Source of the DNA: Myotis daubentonii
Taxonomy: Eukaryota; Chordata; Mammalia; Chiroptera; Vespertilionidae
DNA length: 64,000 bases
Assembly (NCBI RefSeq): GCF_963259705.1
Contig: NC_081844.1
Span: forward strand, 26,118,294 to 26,182,293
Direction: 5' to 3'
The position numbers and the translations under genes are program-made. Of the stretch, positions 22,961 to 35,241 are shown one piece after another. Positions within the stretch are counted from its first letter, which is position 1, and each line of letters opens with the position of its first letter. The notes below the pieces were generated by a model. The model worked only from the letters and a program-made list of their open reading frames with translations. It ran no database searches and was not told the DNA's origin.

Positions 22961-23986
22961 AATTGACAATTAAAACAAACTTTAAAATTTTAACAAATAC
23001 TTTCAAAGTAGCTTGAACACTGCACTGAAAAGAAATCCTATTAGTGTAACTAACTGGTACATGTAAGCCTGTTGCAAATTAAGTCATATACTCCCCAAAA
23101 CTCACAGCATTAAAGAAGTTCTATAAACTTTTGACATATTTGGTCATTATCAGTACCCATTATTTTTTTTTGTTAGCTTTTATATTACTTTTTTAAAGTG
23201 AGGAAGGGAGAGAGAGAGTAGAGAGAAACATTCATGTGAGAGAGAAACATAGATGGGTTGTTTTCCCATGTGCCTGACCAGGGATAGACTCTTCTACCCA
23301 GTGATGTGCCCTGACAGGTATTGAATGAATAAGCCCTACACACATATGTGTTCTCTTTTAATTTTTGAATTGCACTTGAAATTCACTACTATTTTAGCTA
23401 ATAAGTATTTGCCATATATTTGTACTTACAGTTCACTGGAGAGTCCCATGTGAATTATTTTCATGGTTGGTTTTTGTGTTGCTTTTAGCTGGGAACTGTG
23501 CTATGAAGTTTACATTAAGAAGAGAATATTTTAGTTTGTTTTCCTCAATCTTTGTCCTGCCAGCTAAGAAATCCTCAAAACTGCCCGCCACTGCTTGACT
23601 TCCATTGATGTCGGGTGTAAGCTTTATAGATGTTCACAATTCAACATTAAAGATCCACTATAGGTTGGCTTTTCCTGCAAGCCCATAGGTGTCCACCATG
23701 CAACAAATGCAGACTGTCATGGTTGAGATTGTTTTCTGAAAAGTATGCACTGTTCGCTAGATTGAATTTGCATGAGGTCTAATTTGACTAGTAATCATCC
23801 TGTCCTGTTGATACTACTATTGACTGTGATTCAAATCCCACTGTGACAGCTACAGTGATGCAGTGCAAAGGAACCACAGGACAGTTTTAAAGTTCCTTCT
23901 AGCCAAACATCAACAAAATCACATCCCTATTTTTAAAAGGGATGTAATTAAATGTATTCAAATAATATAAATAACTATAAACTGCC
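22961..23986. other. 3' flank of gene A
   Basis: No gene. 23400-23900 aligns in reverse with 33400-34000 (for example around AGCTTTATAGATGTTCACAA). A diverged reverse SINE lies at 23165-23330. Confidence 0.55.
23165..23330 (-). mobile_element. Ves-like SINE, diverged
   Basis: The reverse GTGAGGAAGGGAGAGAGAG tract and a worn head are recognisable. Confidence 0.55.
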
Positions 23987-24231
23987 CTGGCCAGTATTGC
24001 TCAGTTGAGCATCCTCCTGTACACTGAAATGTCATGGGTTCCATTTGGGGTCGGGGCACATAACCAGATTTTGGTTTTTGTCCCTGGTTCAGGCACATAG
24101 GAAAGGCATCCTTTCAATGTTTCTCTCACATAGATGTTTCTTTCTCTTGGAAAAAATCAATAAACAGCGGTGGATGGGGGAACGAGGACATCTGTAATAT
24201 ATTCAACAATAAAAATAAATATAAAAATATG
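23987..24231 (+). mobile_element. Ves-like SINE, diverged
   Basis: CCCTGGCCAGTATTGCTCAG head with an extended TCAACAATAAAAATAAATAT-like tail. Confidence 0.6.
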
Positions 24232-24233
24232 TA

Positions 24234-25091
24234 CAGTCAAACATCATTTCTCAAATGTCTCTCATCTTGAAAAATTCTGTTCTTGACTAAATTGTACACA
24301 GAAAAAATGTGTTTATGGAGGAACCAAACTTCAATTTTGTAACTGACAGTCTTCAAGCCGATACCTCAGCATGACTAAAAGCTTCTTTTAGGCAACAAAG
24401 GAGAGAGTGCTTTTTTGGGGGGTGGAATCAATGATTAGTACAGGAGTGCTAATGTTGTTAAAGGTGTGAGCGAGCCCTAGCCAGTTTGGTTCAGTGGATA
24501 GAACGTCGGCCTGCAGACTGACGGGTCCCAGGTTCGATTCTGGCCAAGGGCACATGCCTGGGTTGCGGGCTCCATCCCCAGTAGGGGGCGTGCAGGAGGC
24601 AGCCAATCAATGATCCTCTCTCATCATTGATGTTTCTATCTCTCTACCTCTTCCTTCCTCTCTGAAATCAATAAAGAAATATATATTTTTTAAAAGGTGT
24701 GAGCGAAACAATGATCACGGGCCACTGAAGAGGTATTAAAACTTGTCGATTTGGATGAAGGGAAAGCAGTTAGCCAGTGACAGCCATTTTGGAGGCAATG
24801 GAACAAGTAAAGATGCTACATACTGACCTGAAAGACACCCTTCATCTGTATGCTAAAAGTGATTCCTTTGAGCTAGTGGGCGGTGGTTTGATAAATTGAA
24901 CAAAAGAAGTGTTTATAGATTAGACATGTGCAGTATATAAGAAAGGTTTTAATGGAATCATTGTTGGTGTCTGAAACAGATTAATTCAGTTGACATGATT
25001 TCTAATGGGGGGAAAATGATTCGTTTTCGCACAAATTCCTTCTCAAACAGCCTTCCTGAACAAATTAAGTTTGAGAGCTGAGGTTCTACTG
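24234..25091 (+). mobile_element. Tigger/pogo-like DNA transposon remnant
   Basis: The inverted termini CAGTCAAACATCATTTCTCA and (reverse) CAGTAGAACCTCAGCTCTCA lie between TA dinucleotides (24232-24233 and 25092-25093), as expected for Tc1/mariner-superfamily elements. The interior has no intact transposase frame. A Ves SINE is inserted at 24474. Confidence 0.7.
24474..24692 (+). mobile_element. Ves SINE with target duplication
   Basis: Complete copy. AAAGGTGTGAGCGA is present at 24460-24473 and 24693-24706. Confidence 0.92.
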
Positions 25092-25093
25092 TA

Positions 25094-25865
25094 CAAAAAA
25101 GAGAAGAAAATCAATAAACATCCTCTGTGAGAATTTTATAAAAAAAGAATGACCACAAACCAAAAATGACTGGGATGTAGCAGTAACAGCACACTTAAAT
25201 GGATTTCTTTCATTTCCTTTGTGATCGTTGATTTGATTGCCATTCAGGAAAACAAGACATTTTCCTGCGCTGCATTTTGTGAGGGAATGAACTTAATTCT
25301 ACCTCAGGTAATGATAACCATTTTTATAGAGAGCACAGAATATATGATTTGCCAAACTTAAATTGTAAGAAGCACAAATCATACTAGTGAGAAAAGGGGA
25401 GTTTTTGTTATTTTTATTCTTTGGAAACCTGTTCTCTTTCATCAAATATACAGACATCAATGCCTTTGTCTTGATTCATCGTGGTCATGGCATAGCTTTG
25501 TGTGATGATGGACATGTGTGACCTTTTGTTTTCAACAAGGTATATCTAGGGCTGGCAGGAGTGCAAGGCTAGCAAACAGGTGTCTGGAATAGCTTGCCTT
25601 GCTTATCTAAATACTGAAATATGTACTATAACGTATTGGATGCATTTCCAAAAAGTACCTTAGTGAAATATATATAAAATCACATGCTCCTTAACAAGAT
25701 ATATGAGACTTGTTATCTCCTTTATGAGTTACCTAAGGTTTATAAATTTAGGAATATTATCAAAGAACACAAACCTAGCAAGAAAAAAATGTTAGCATCT
25801 CTTAGAATGAAGCCATTCCTACTGAGAGAGTAGATATATTTTTTTTAATATTAATTTTAGAGAGA
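25094..25865. other. Intergenic sequence, nothing recognised
   Basis: AT-rich with no coherent frame and no repeat family that I can name. Confidence 0.4.
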
Positions 25866-26095
25866 GCCCTTCCTGGTGTGGGTCAATGTTTAGAGTGTTG
25901 GCCTGAGGACTGGATATTTGCAGGTTCAATTCTTGGTCAAGGGCACATACCTTGGTTGCGCCTTACATCTCTGTCCCCAGTTGGGGCAAGTGCAGGAGGC
26001 TTCTAATCGGCATCTCACATTGATGTTTCTCTCAGGCACGTTAACCTCCGTTCCTTCCAATCTGTTCAACAGTCAGAGATAAAAATATACTTGGG
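25866..26095 (+). mobile_element. Ves-like SINE, diverged
   Basis: GCCCTTCCTGGTGTGGGTCAA head and CAAGGGCACATACCTTGG are visible. The tail runs into a purine-rich stretch (26090-26190). Confidence 0.6.
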
Positions 26096-26199
26096 TGAGG
26101 AAAAGAACAAAATTAGAAGAGAGAGGAAGAACAAAAAAGGAGAGAACAAAAAAAAAGAACAAAAAAGTAGAGAGGAAGAGAGAAAAACCAGTGAGTTAT

Positions 26200-26316
26200 T
26201 CCACGTATTTATGCATTCATTGATTGATTCTTGTGTGTGCCCTGGCCCAGGACTGAACCTGCAACCTTGGTTTTTGCCAATGACACTCTAATCAATTGAC
26301 CTATCTGGCCAGGGCA
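26200..26316 (-). mobile_element. SINE fragment
   Basis: Reverse tRNA-like head ending TGGCCAGGGCAAT; the body is shortened. Confidence 0.55.
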
Positions 26317-27985
26317 ATAGTATGATCTTGATGTTAATTTTCAACATCCTGCTCAGGCCAGGCAGTTTAAATGGAAAACATACCAAATTTAGCACAAGAA
26401 GAGAAGTTATAAAATATGGTGTAAAAGTGATCACTTTTATTTTATTTCATTCAAGAGCCAAGGAAATCCAGATTGGCCCCTATTCAAGTCACTCTAGGCT
26501 GTGATATATAGGCATGAAATAAAAAAGTTCTTGCACTCCTTGTGATTATGTTTTTATGGGAAAAGAGTGATGATTCAATGAGAAAGCTTTGGTTTCTAAC
26601 AAAATTAAGGTGTTGAAGGTAAGGAAACATGGACAAGTGAGATAATAGGGAACTGTGGAGGATTATATATCTTCCACAGGGGGGTAGGGGCCTCAGTGAA
26701 TGGGGTAGTCATCATTGATCATCTTTTCTTCTACCTAAAACATCTTAAATAGTTGTGGATCTGCTTCAATGTGGACTTAAACAATGGACAACATTACCCA
26801 AAGTTCTGTCTTCCTGGGACTGGCAGCAATGGTTTTCCAGAAAGGTATGGATATGGTTGTAAGTTTCTGAGCATGTGCTCTTTGATTAAGAATATGGACA
26901 TGGGTATGTGACATGAGGGACTTCTCACTGCTTTAGGACATAATACTTTTTGGTACTGATTTTCTATTTAATAGCAATGTAAAATAATTTGAAATTCACT
27001 TTTGAAATGGCATATCATTTTGCTGCTATTCAAACTGAGTGAGCAATTTGTGTACCTTACGAAACCTTTGAGTTTCCTTATGTTGAAGAAAGTTCTGGTC
27101 ATCTGCACAGTTGTAGCCCATTATGGGTTTTCTGCGAGTAGAGTGACTCCTGTGCAAGTGCAAGGTGGGTTCCTGGTTAACATGGCAGAAAGCTATCGCC
27201 GTTTAGAGGACGATGATCGAAGAAATAAGGTGAACTGCAGACAGCCAGTATCAGCAAAGCAGGTAGATTTGATATCATGAAACTGGGACCTTTTCTGTGC
27301 CTTTGATAAGAGGAGTAGCTGGAATTTTTTTGTATCCAGGGAAAGCACCAAGCCTTCCATGCTCGTTTTTTGCTGTTTGCAGGGATTATTTCCATGTGTT
27401 TGCACTCCCAGGAGATGAAACATGGGGTGCAAAGTGATGGCTTCTGTTTCATTCAAGAGCCATGGACATCCAGACTTGGCCCCTTTGCTTTTTTCAATGC
27501 TACTTTATATTTTCTTAGTGTGTAGAGCTGATGTGATTTTGTAAGTCCTGTTATGTCATTGCTCTCATCATGTAAATGAAGAACCTTAAGCAGAAATCTT
27601 ACTCAAAGTTACATAACTCCTAATAAAGGAATCTCTCCATTTTAAAGGCAGAATGTTTGCTCCTCTACTGTAGAATGTTAAAAACTTTAACCTCAGAAGA
27701 ACCGGCTAGGCTTGTATAATTATGTACTATTACAAATGTGGTGTCACAATTTCTAAACAGGACTACAAACTCAAAATGGTGATCCACTTTGATGACATTC
27801 TGGAAAAGGTAAAGGTAGAAGAACAGACCTGTGTATAAATGTAAATTCAGCATAAATAGGCACCATGATTGTATTCCTTTGGTTGATGGAGTGTCTTCTC
27901 TCTTGATGGTAGTGTAACTGCATTTGGGGAAACTCTTGAAACAGTGTGTATAAATACTAAAAACAATATAAAACAAAAGTGTTTT
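26317..27985. other. Inner left arm; unidentified conserved segment
   Basis: 27080-27985 pairs in reverse with 29617-31445, with right-arm insertions between. Both copies keep the segment around GTTAACATGGCAGAAAGCTATCGC (27176-27199), but frames differ and contain stops, so no protein is called. A short block (TTCATTCAAGAGCCA) recurs at 26448 and 27448. The origin of this segment is unknown. Confidence 0.5.
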
Positions 27986-27990
27986 TCATT

Positions 27991-28204
27991 CCCTCGCCAG
28001 TTTTGCTCAGTGGATAGAGCATCAGCCTGCGGACTGAAAGGTCCCAAGTTCGATTCTGGCCTAGAGCATATGCCCAGCTTGTGGGCTAGATCCCCAGTAC
28101 GGGGCGTGCAGGAGGCAGCCGATTATATGATTCTCGTCATTGATGTTTCTATCTCTCCTTCCTTCCTCTCTGAAATCAATAAAGAAATATACATATATAT
28201 TTTT
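27991..28204 (+). mobile_element. Ves SINE
   Basis: Complete. AAAAGTGTTTT(T)CATT flanks it at 27976-27990 and about 28205-28219. A second tRNA-like fragment follows at about 28221-28270. Confidence 0.85.
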
Positions 28205-29785
28205 AAAAGTGTTTTCATTCTCTGGTGGGTTACGCTCGGTGGATAGAGCATTGGCCTGTTGACTGGGAATTACTAATACCCTGAGGGTCAACCCTTGCTC
28301 CACCATTAATCCAATAAAATTCTGGATCCTTTGTAGAAATTCCTTCTGAAGTCACTGTTTGGTATTTGTCCTGACCCTTGGAAACCTACTCTCCTAAGTC
28401 GAATTCCAGCATGTGAAACAGCATGTGAATTAACAGCATGTGAAAACTTTTATTGTTTTATATTATTTTTAGTATTTAAACATACAGTTCCATGAGTAGC
28501 TATGAATTTTCACAAATGCATAGTTACACCAAAACCTAGTCAGCCTACAGTCCTGGCTGTATCTTCATCAAATAACAAAACTACTCTTAATTGCCGTCCA
28601 CCTTATTCTTATTTTCTTGAGTCGGTCCTTTCCCTTGAACTTTTCATGATCTTTTTCTAGCCAAGTTAATTCCTTTGGGAAGGTATTGAGAGCTTTATGT
28701 TTTATGGCTGTCTTCTTTCCCATATTCAGGCAAAACAACTCTCAGGACCCTGGAGCGGCAGTGGGGACAATAGGAAGCCTCTCTCTGGGTGACAATCCCA
28801 TTTTAGGAGCTGAATGCTCAGTGAGGGGAGAGGTGGTCCCCTGGACTGTCTCTCGGGCGCCTCATGGTTGACTCATGTTACAGCCACCTCATGAGCTGGG
28901 GAAAAGGGTGATGGGTGCCCTAGAATTCCCAGCAAAGCATGGCCTTAGCAGAGCCTCAACCTGAGAAGGAGCTGGGTATTCCCACTTTTCACGTGAACCC
29001 AGAGACTTAAATTCAGCAATAGGTGGATGAGGGCAGGATGGGTGATGGGAAATCCTGCTCTTCCTAGGAAAAGGCCTAGTTCTGGCAACTTGGGGAGAGA
29101 GTAAGTTGTATGCTGCTTCCGGGCACAGCACTCTGGAGGGGAACATCCACTTGCTGAGTTCAGAGGCAGGGGGAGGGTGGTGGTGGGGGGGGGGGAGTAA
29201 GCATGATTCAAATTCCACAGACTCTCCCCTTTCTCATAGAAAATCCACTAATTTTCTTTAGTAGATACTCCTCATTTGCTGTTTGTCTTTAGGCCAATTT
29301 CCAGAGGTTTCAATGGTTGTTTTAAAAATAGTTTTCACAGATGCACGGGGGAGTGGGTCAGTGGAAGTCCTTGGATTATCACACCACCTGGATGCATTTA
29401 ACAGACTGTCCATATCAGAAGGTCCTTTCCAGATTGGCATGCTGTACAATGGAACCACAGGAGGGAGTATCACCGGTCGTTTTATAGGTAAATACATTGA
29501 AAAAATTCATTAAGTTTTGTGAAAAGGTAATGCACACTTCAAAGAATTGTTGTTCAGTGGATGAATGCATACAGATGTGGCTTCCCATTAAAAATAAATT
29601 AGCCATTTGATTATTAACAGCATGTGAAAACTTTTATTGTTTTATATTATTTTTAGTATTTAAACATACAGTTCCATGAGTAGCTATGAATTTTCACAAA
29701 TGCATAGTTACACCAACATCAGGACGAAAAACACTCCATCAACCCAAAGGAACACAACCGTGGTGCCTGTTTATACTGTACCCAC
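28205..29785. other. Spacer and inner right arm of the inverted duplication
   Basis: A 104 bp block at 28429-28532 is repeated without a mismatch at 29613-29716. Between them, 28533-29612 has no partner in the left arm. Two short open frames overlap at 29258-29513 on opposite strands; neither is recognised and no start or splice context supports them. A G-run lies at about 29181-29194. Confidence 0.5.
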
Positions 29786-30276
29786 TGTTGTGTCGCAAAT
29801 CAGCGAGCTGAACAAGACGCCTAATGAGCCAATTAGTTAGGAGTCGTCTTTATTGCGTGCAGGTTCAGAGCAGATTACCTCTGTCAAATTCTGAACAAAC
29901 ACAGGAGGGAGTATTTCCTTTTTATATCCTTCTAGTTCTTTGTGTAAGACAGCTTGTAACCTTGAGTACATATCATATCTAATTAAACACCTGTCATATC
30001 TATACAGACAACTTGTAACTTTGAGTACATATCAGATCTATATAGACACCTGTAACCTTGGATGAACAAACACTTAGCATGAGAATATGTGAATTAATAT
30101 CAGTATCAGTGTATCAGCCCCTTTAGATGGCTAGCTTGCAAGATCAGGCAGTAAAGTTTATCTTTTCTATTATTCAAGCTAAAAAACAAAGTTATATTTT
30201 ATAGAATAAGAGACTATCTAAAAATAACAGAGTAGTTCAAGCAGCAGCTTTCCAAAGGAAGGACCACCATGCGTCA
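29786..30276 (-). mobile_element. Solo LTR of an endogenous retrovirus
   Basis: On the minus strand it runs TGACGC...GCGACACAACA with CCAC on both sides (29782-29785 and 30277-30280), a 4 bp target duplication. AATAAAGACGACTCC (minus, near 29850) fits a polyadenylation signal near R-U5. Flanking arm sequence resumes on both sides, so no internal genes remain. The exact ends are inferred from the CCAC copies. Confidence 0.65.
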
Positions 30277-30311
30277 CCACCTTTAAACCCAGGTCTGTTT
30301 GAGGTTCCAAG

Positions 30312-30711
30312 TGAAAGGTTCGGGGTAGGGCCGGGTTGCACAGAACAGACTCAAGGCTCAGTGTAATCAATATGATATTTATTCAAGGCACCTGGATGCA
30401 GGTGGACTGATTCCGAAAAAATAAACCAGTGGTGAATGGGGAGGGAGCAGGCTTTTTATGTGCCCAGGGAGAGCTACAGACGGGGCTTCAGCTTGACACA
30501 TATCAGGACCAGTTTTACGGCCTTGCCCTTTGTCCTTCTGCTGGTGCCAGATGTCTTCCTCTGGGGGGCTGTACAAGAATTATGGTCTTCAGGAATTTAC
30601 GTAAAATAACCACTCAAAGGGAGCATGTTTGTGCCAGGCTTAGGATTGCAGAACGAGCTTTCTTTTGTTAGCCCCTGCTAAGTTAGCCCTGTTTCTTGAT
30701 TAACCCTTTCA
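30312..30711 (-). mobile_element. Second solo LTR, different family
   Basis: The 400 bp element begins TGAAAGG and ends CCTTTCA on the minus strand, a perfect 7 bp terminal inverted repeat. CCAAG and CCTAG flank it (one mismatch). A TATA-like CATAAAAAGCC and the signal AATAAATATCA are in LTR order. No internal region follows. Confidence 0.75.
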
Positions 30712-30719
30712 CCTAGATC

Positions 30720-31445
30720 CTTACCTTTTCCAGAATATCATAGAAGTGTTGCCTTTTAAGTCCTGTTCAGAAACTTTGACACCACATTTGTAAAGGTACA
30801 AAATTTACAAGCCTGGCGGCATTCTTCTGAAGTTCACATTTTTGACATTGCACAGTAGAGGAGCACACATTATAACTTTAAAATGGAGAGATTGCACTAT
30901 TATATGTAAATTTGGAAAAGATTTCTGCTTAACTTTCTTCATCTGTACAGTGGGAGGAATGATGGGAACAAGGGATCATAGGAGATAGCAATAACTATAA
31001 AATCATTTGCGCTCTACACGCTAAGAAAACACAAATTAGCACTGAAACAAAGAGAAGGGGCCAAGTCTGGATTTCCTTCCCTCTTCAATGAAATAAAAGC
31101 ATCACCTTTCCCCCCATGTTTCATAACATCCCCTGGAAGTGTAAACATGGAAATGACCCCTGCAAACAGCAAACATGACCCTGGACGGCTTGGTGCCTTC
31201 TTCTGAAACAAAAAACCTCCAACTACTCCTCTTATCAAAGGCACAGAAAATTTCCCAGTTTGACGATATCAAATCTACCTGCTTTGCTGATACTGTGTCT
31301 GCCGTTCACCTCATTTTTTCCTTAGATCATCGTAAACAGCGATAGCTTTCTGCCATGTTAACCAGGAACTCACCTTGGACTTGCACAGGAATCACTCTAC
31401 TCACAAAAAACCCATGATGGGTACAACTATGCAGATGACCAAAAC
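30720..31445. other. Inverted copy of the unidentified inner-arm segment
   Basis: Reverse complement counterpart of 27080-27810. It keeps the same landmarks (ATGATCTAAGG, GATAAGAGGAGTAG, CCAGACTTGGCCCCTTC read on minus). Frames are interrupted in both copies. Confidence 0.55.
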
Positions 31446-31719
31446 TCTTTCTTTTCTTTTCTCTTTTTCCCTTTCTTTTCAATATTTTCATTGATTTCAG
31501 AGAGGGAGAGAGAAACATCAATGATGATGGGGGAAGAGTGGGGCAGTTGGGAGGACCTGGGGAGTGATTGCTGATGGGGATGTGTTTTTTGAAAGTGATG
31601 AAAATGTGCTGAAATTGATTATGGTCATGGTTATGTAACTCTGAATGTACTGAAGCCACTGAATTATTAAGGGTGAATGTTATAGTGTCTGAATTATATA
31701 TCAAGAAAAATTTTTAGAG

Positions 31720-31940
31720 CCCTAACCGGTTTGGCTCAGTGGATAGAGCGTTGGTCTGTGGACTGAAAGGTACCAGGTTTGATTCTGGTCAAGGGCATGT
31801 ACCTGGGTTGCAGGCACATCCCCAGTAGGAGGTGTGCAGGAGGCAGCTGATCGATGTTGCTCTCTCATCAATGTTCCTAGCTCTCTATCCCTCACCCTTC
31901 CTCTCTGTAAAAAGTCAATAAAATATATATTAAAAAAAAG
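31720..31940 (+). mobile_element. Ves SINE
   Basis: Complete. AAGAAAAATTTTTAGAG precedes it and AAGAAAAATGTTTAGAG follows it, a target duplication with one mismatch. Confidence 0.88.
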
Positions 31941-31959
31941 AAAGAAAAATGTTTAGAGA

Positions 31960-32765
31960 GAACCAAGATGGCGGCATAGGTAAGTGCCTGTACTTGCTGC
32001 CTTTCATAACCACATCAATACCATAACTAAACGGCAGAACAACTACCACCCAGAACCACTGGAAGGCTGGCTGAGTGGGAGTTCCACAGCTAGAGAGGTG
32101 AACAAGGCGCACTGAGACTGGTAGGAGGTGCGGAGGCGGGGAAGGGCTGGCACCTGGATGCGCTGCTCTTTTAATCGGGATGGAGATACAAGCTCCTGCT
32201 TGCTCTGAACTCCAGTTCCGGGCGAGACTCTGGGGGACCCAGGCACATACGGGGAGAAACCGGACTGTCTGGCATCGGGACAGGAACGTGAGGGCGGCTT
32301 TCTCTTAGAGGGGTTTGCAGCGATCACGGGGGCGCGGGATGCAGAGAACCAGGGACTTCTCCAGTTCAGGGCTGGCAGCCATTGCTGTTTGCTCCACCCT
32401 AGTGATTCCCAGAGATCCCGCCCCACCTAATTCACAACCCCACCCAAGCTGTGGACATCAGCTTTTGCATATGAATGGCCTGTCCTTTCGCCTACAACCT
32501 GTCAAACTGCAGCTGGGTCAGAGAGCTTCCAAATGAAGGCCCAAGGCCCTGCTGGCCTTGCTTCACCGCTGGGCCTCGTCTGGGCACGTCCAAACCCCAT
32601 ACAAAGAGGAGGAATCTGCAGGTGTCTCTATGGCGGCCCCAGACAGTGGCTGACCTTGCGCCTCCTTGGAGGTCCAAGAGCCAGTGTACCCAGCGGTCAG
32701 AGTGAGACCATACCGGATTACAACTCTTCACATCCATGAGAGACACACTCAGGGGCGGACTCTTC
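31960..32765 (+). mobile_element. L1 5' UTR fragment
   Basis: It starts GAGAACCAAGATGGCGGCAT, the same start as 45081 and close to 63517, and continues through a GC-rich promoter-like 5' UTR. No ORF1 follows, so the copy is truncated at its 3' side. Confidence 0.7.
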
Positions 32766-34815
32766 ATTATATAGGATTAAATAAAAAAGAAAGCCTTTTA
32801 AATATGCTGTTACTCTTACACCCTTCGATCATTTATGGTTTGTGGTCATTCTTATTATTTGAATTCATTCCATTACATGTCTCTTACTACATGTGATTTT
32901 CTTGGACTTTCACTGGAGAGGACTAAAAAAAAAAACATGACTGAAGTTTTTAATTGTATGAATAAGAAAGAAGTTCATGTCAAAAACTATAAGTAAACAA
33001 AAATGTAATTTGGCTCAGGAAAACATGTCTGAATTTGTACACACATGATAATTGTGATTCAGAATGTATAATGATTAAATGGGAAAAATTACAGGTTGAT
33101 CTGAAATTATATAATTACATTGGAATATTAACTATATCCTCAGGAAATAAAAACAATAATAGTTCTTAGCATAAGAGTGCTTGGCAAACAGTTCATATTT
33201 CTTTAAAAAGTACAGAAGCATTGATTAGAGAGAGAAAATGCACATAATTTTAATCACATGCAAAGATAACTGACAACATGGAGAGATTAGGCTCAGCTCT
33301 GAGTGACAGCACACATCCAGAGTCTGCCTGCAATGGGGAAAGTGCCGATTCTCACATGGAAGGACTGGCTCAGAGCCCTCACTGCAGAGGGTGGTACAAG
33401 AACAAACTGTCACGGGCTCCGTGGCACTGCACCACTGCAGCTGTCACAGTGGCATCTGAATCACAGTCAGTAGTACAAACAACAGGACAAAATGATTACT
33501 TGTCAAATTAGACTTCGTGCAAATACAATCTAGAGAACAGTGCACACCCTTCAGAAAACAGCCTCAACCATGATAGTCTATGTTTGCTGTCTGGTGGACA
33601 CCTATGGGCTTGCAGGAAAAGCCAACCTATGCTGGGTCTTTAATGTTGAATTGTGAACATCTATAAAGCTTACACCTGACATCAAGGGAAGTGACACAGT
33701 TGCTGGTGGTTTTGAGAATATTCTTGGCTGGCTGGGCAAAGATTGAGGGAACAAACTCAAAGCAAATGTACACAAAAGCTCTATGCTTCTGGCCATCTCC
33801 TTTTTACAAGTGGATTCAAAACCAATCTAATCCTATTTCATTTCTGCATTCAAGTTTCATGGAAGTGAGGCCTTAGTGATTTCTAACACGGAACCGGAAC
33901 CATTAAGGCACCAGATTGTGGAAAATACAGTTCACAACATTCCTCACGTTGACCTAACAGAGTCAGGAAAGGTCATCTCTGACTCTAGATCTTATTGTCC
34001 TATCACAGGTATTCTCTTCTTAATGCAATCATCATAGTTCAAACCCAGCCAAAAGCAATGATAACAAGCAAAGGATATAGATGAAAAAAATTCACATGGG
34101 ACTCTACAATGAACTTCGCATATGTACAAATATATCGCAAATATTTATTGACAAATAATACTGAATGTCAACTGTAATTGAAAAACTAAAAAACATGTAT
34201 TTACAGGAAAATGGAGTAAGGCTCTTCAGGCCAATGAAAAGGCACTTTTCTGTCAAAATAGATTATATATATGGGTGAAGCATATTCATCCAATACTTGT
34301 CACAGGAGGCCAGTAGGAAAAAAAGAACAAATACCCAAGTACCACTTTTCAATGTACCTTTCCTTACAGAACAATTACAAAAATTATATAAAAGTTAAAC
34401 CTACTTGCATATTAGTAAACCACTTCCATTCACCCATGGATGTAATAAATGTTTATTATCTGACTAAAAGGAAAAAAAAAAAACCTGTTAAACTTACAAA
34501 CTCTGGCTTAAAGTCTCTACAGAATTATATTACCTCTACTTGCAAAAGTAGAATTCTGTACTACAGAGAATCACTTTAAGAATAAGTCAGTGTTAATGAC
34601 CATAAATGTCTAAATGCTTATAGCATTTCTTTCATGTTGTGAATTTTTGGAAGTATAGGAATTAATTTGCACTGGGTTTACATGTACTAGTTACAGCAAT
34701 ATGATTGCCTTCCAGTGCAGTTTACAAGCTCCTCTGAAAGTATTTGTTAAAAGTTTGTCTTCACTAGCATTATACAATACCTATTCAGTGTACATACTCA
34801 CATGGCATTGTGGGG
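32766..34815. other. 3' flank of gene B
   Basis: No gene. 32940-34200 aligns in direct orientation with 58230-59600 (3' flank of gene C), and 33400-34000 aligns in reverse with gene A's flank. This supports one ancestral unit for all three genes. Confidence 0.55.
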
Positions 34816-35241
34816 ATATGAGGCTAAATGAAGGTTTTCCTACATCGTTTACATTCAATAGAATTGTCTCCGCTTTGAGTTTTTTTTCATGGTCTTTCCA
34901 AGAAAAAGGGATGGTTGAAGGCTTTTGCACATTCTCTATATTTATATGCTCTCTCCATGTACGTTCTTACATGTCCAAGAAAGGCTTTCCCACACTCCTT
35001 ATATTCATACACTTATTCTTGGGTATGATTTTGTAAAGAACTAGGGCAACCCAAGGCTTTTCTACAATGTTTATACTGACAAGGCCTCTCTTCAGTGTGA
35101 GTTCTTTCATCCTTTAGAATACACTGGAAGAAATGAATGCTTTCTAACACTCCTGACATTTCTAGGGCCCATCCCCAATCTGGAGCATCCTATGTGATTG
35201 CACAGCTGAAAGATAAATAAGGCTCTCCCACATTCTTTACA
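34816..35241 (-). pseudogene. Decayed zinc fingers downstream of gene B
   Basis: Minus-strand relics include GGAAAGACCATGAAAAAAAAC (near 34890) and AAACATTGTAGAAAAGCC (near 35070). Stops and indels interrupt every unit, so gene B's array once extended further. Confidence 0.65.

Noticed and set aside
29258..29513. Overlapping 79- and 76-codon frames, considered as an endogenous viral fragment
   Set aside because: No family motif could be recognised. Kept only as part of the orphan insert finding.
32766..32780. CATTATATAGGAT resembling a Helitron 5' end on the minus strand
   Set aside because: No downstream Helitron body, hairpin or CTAG; probably chance at the end of the L1 5' UTR.
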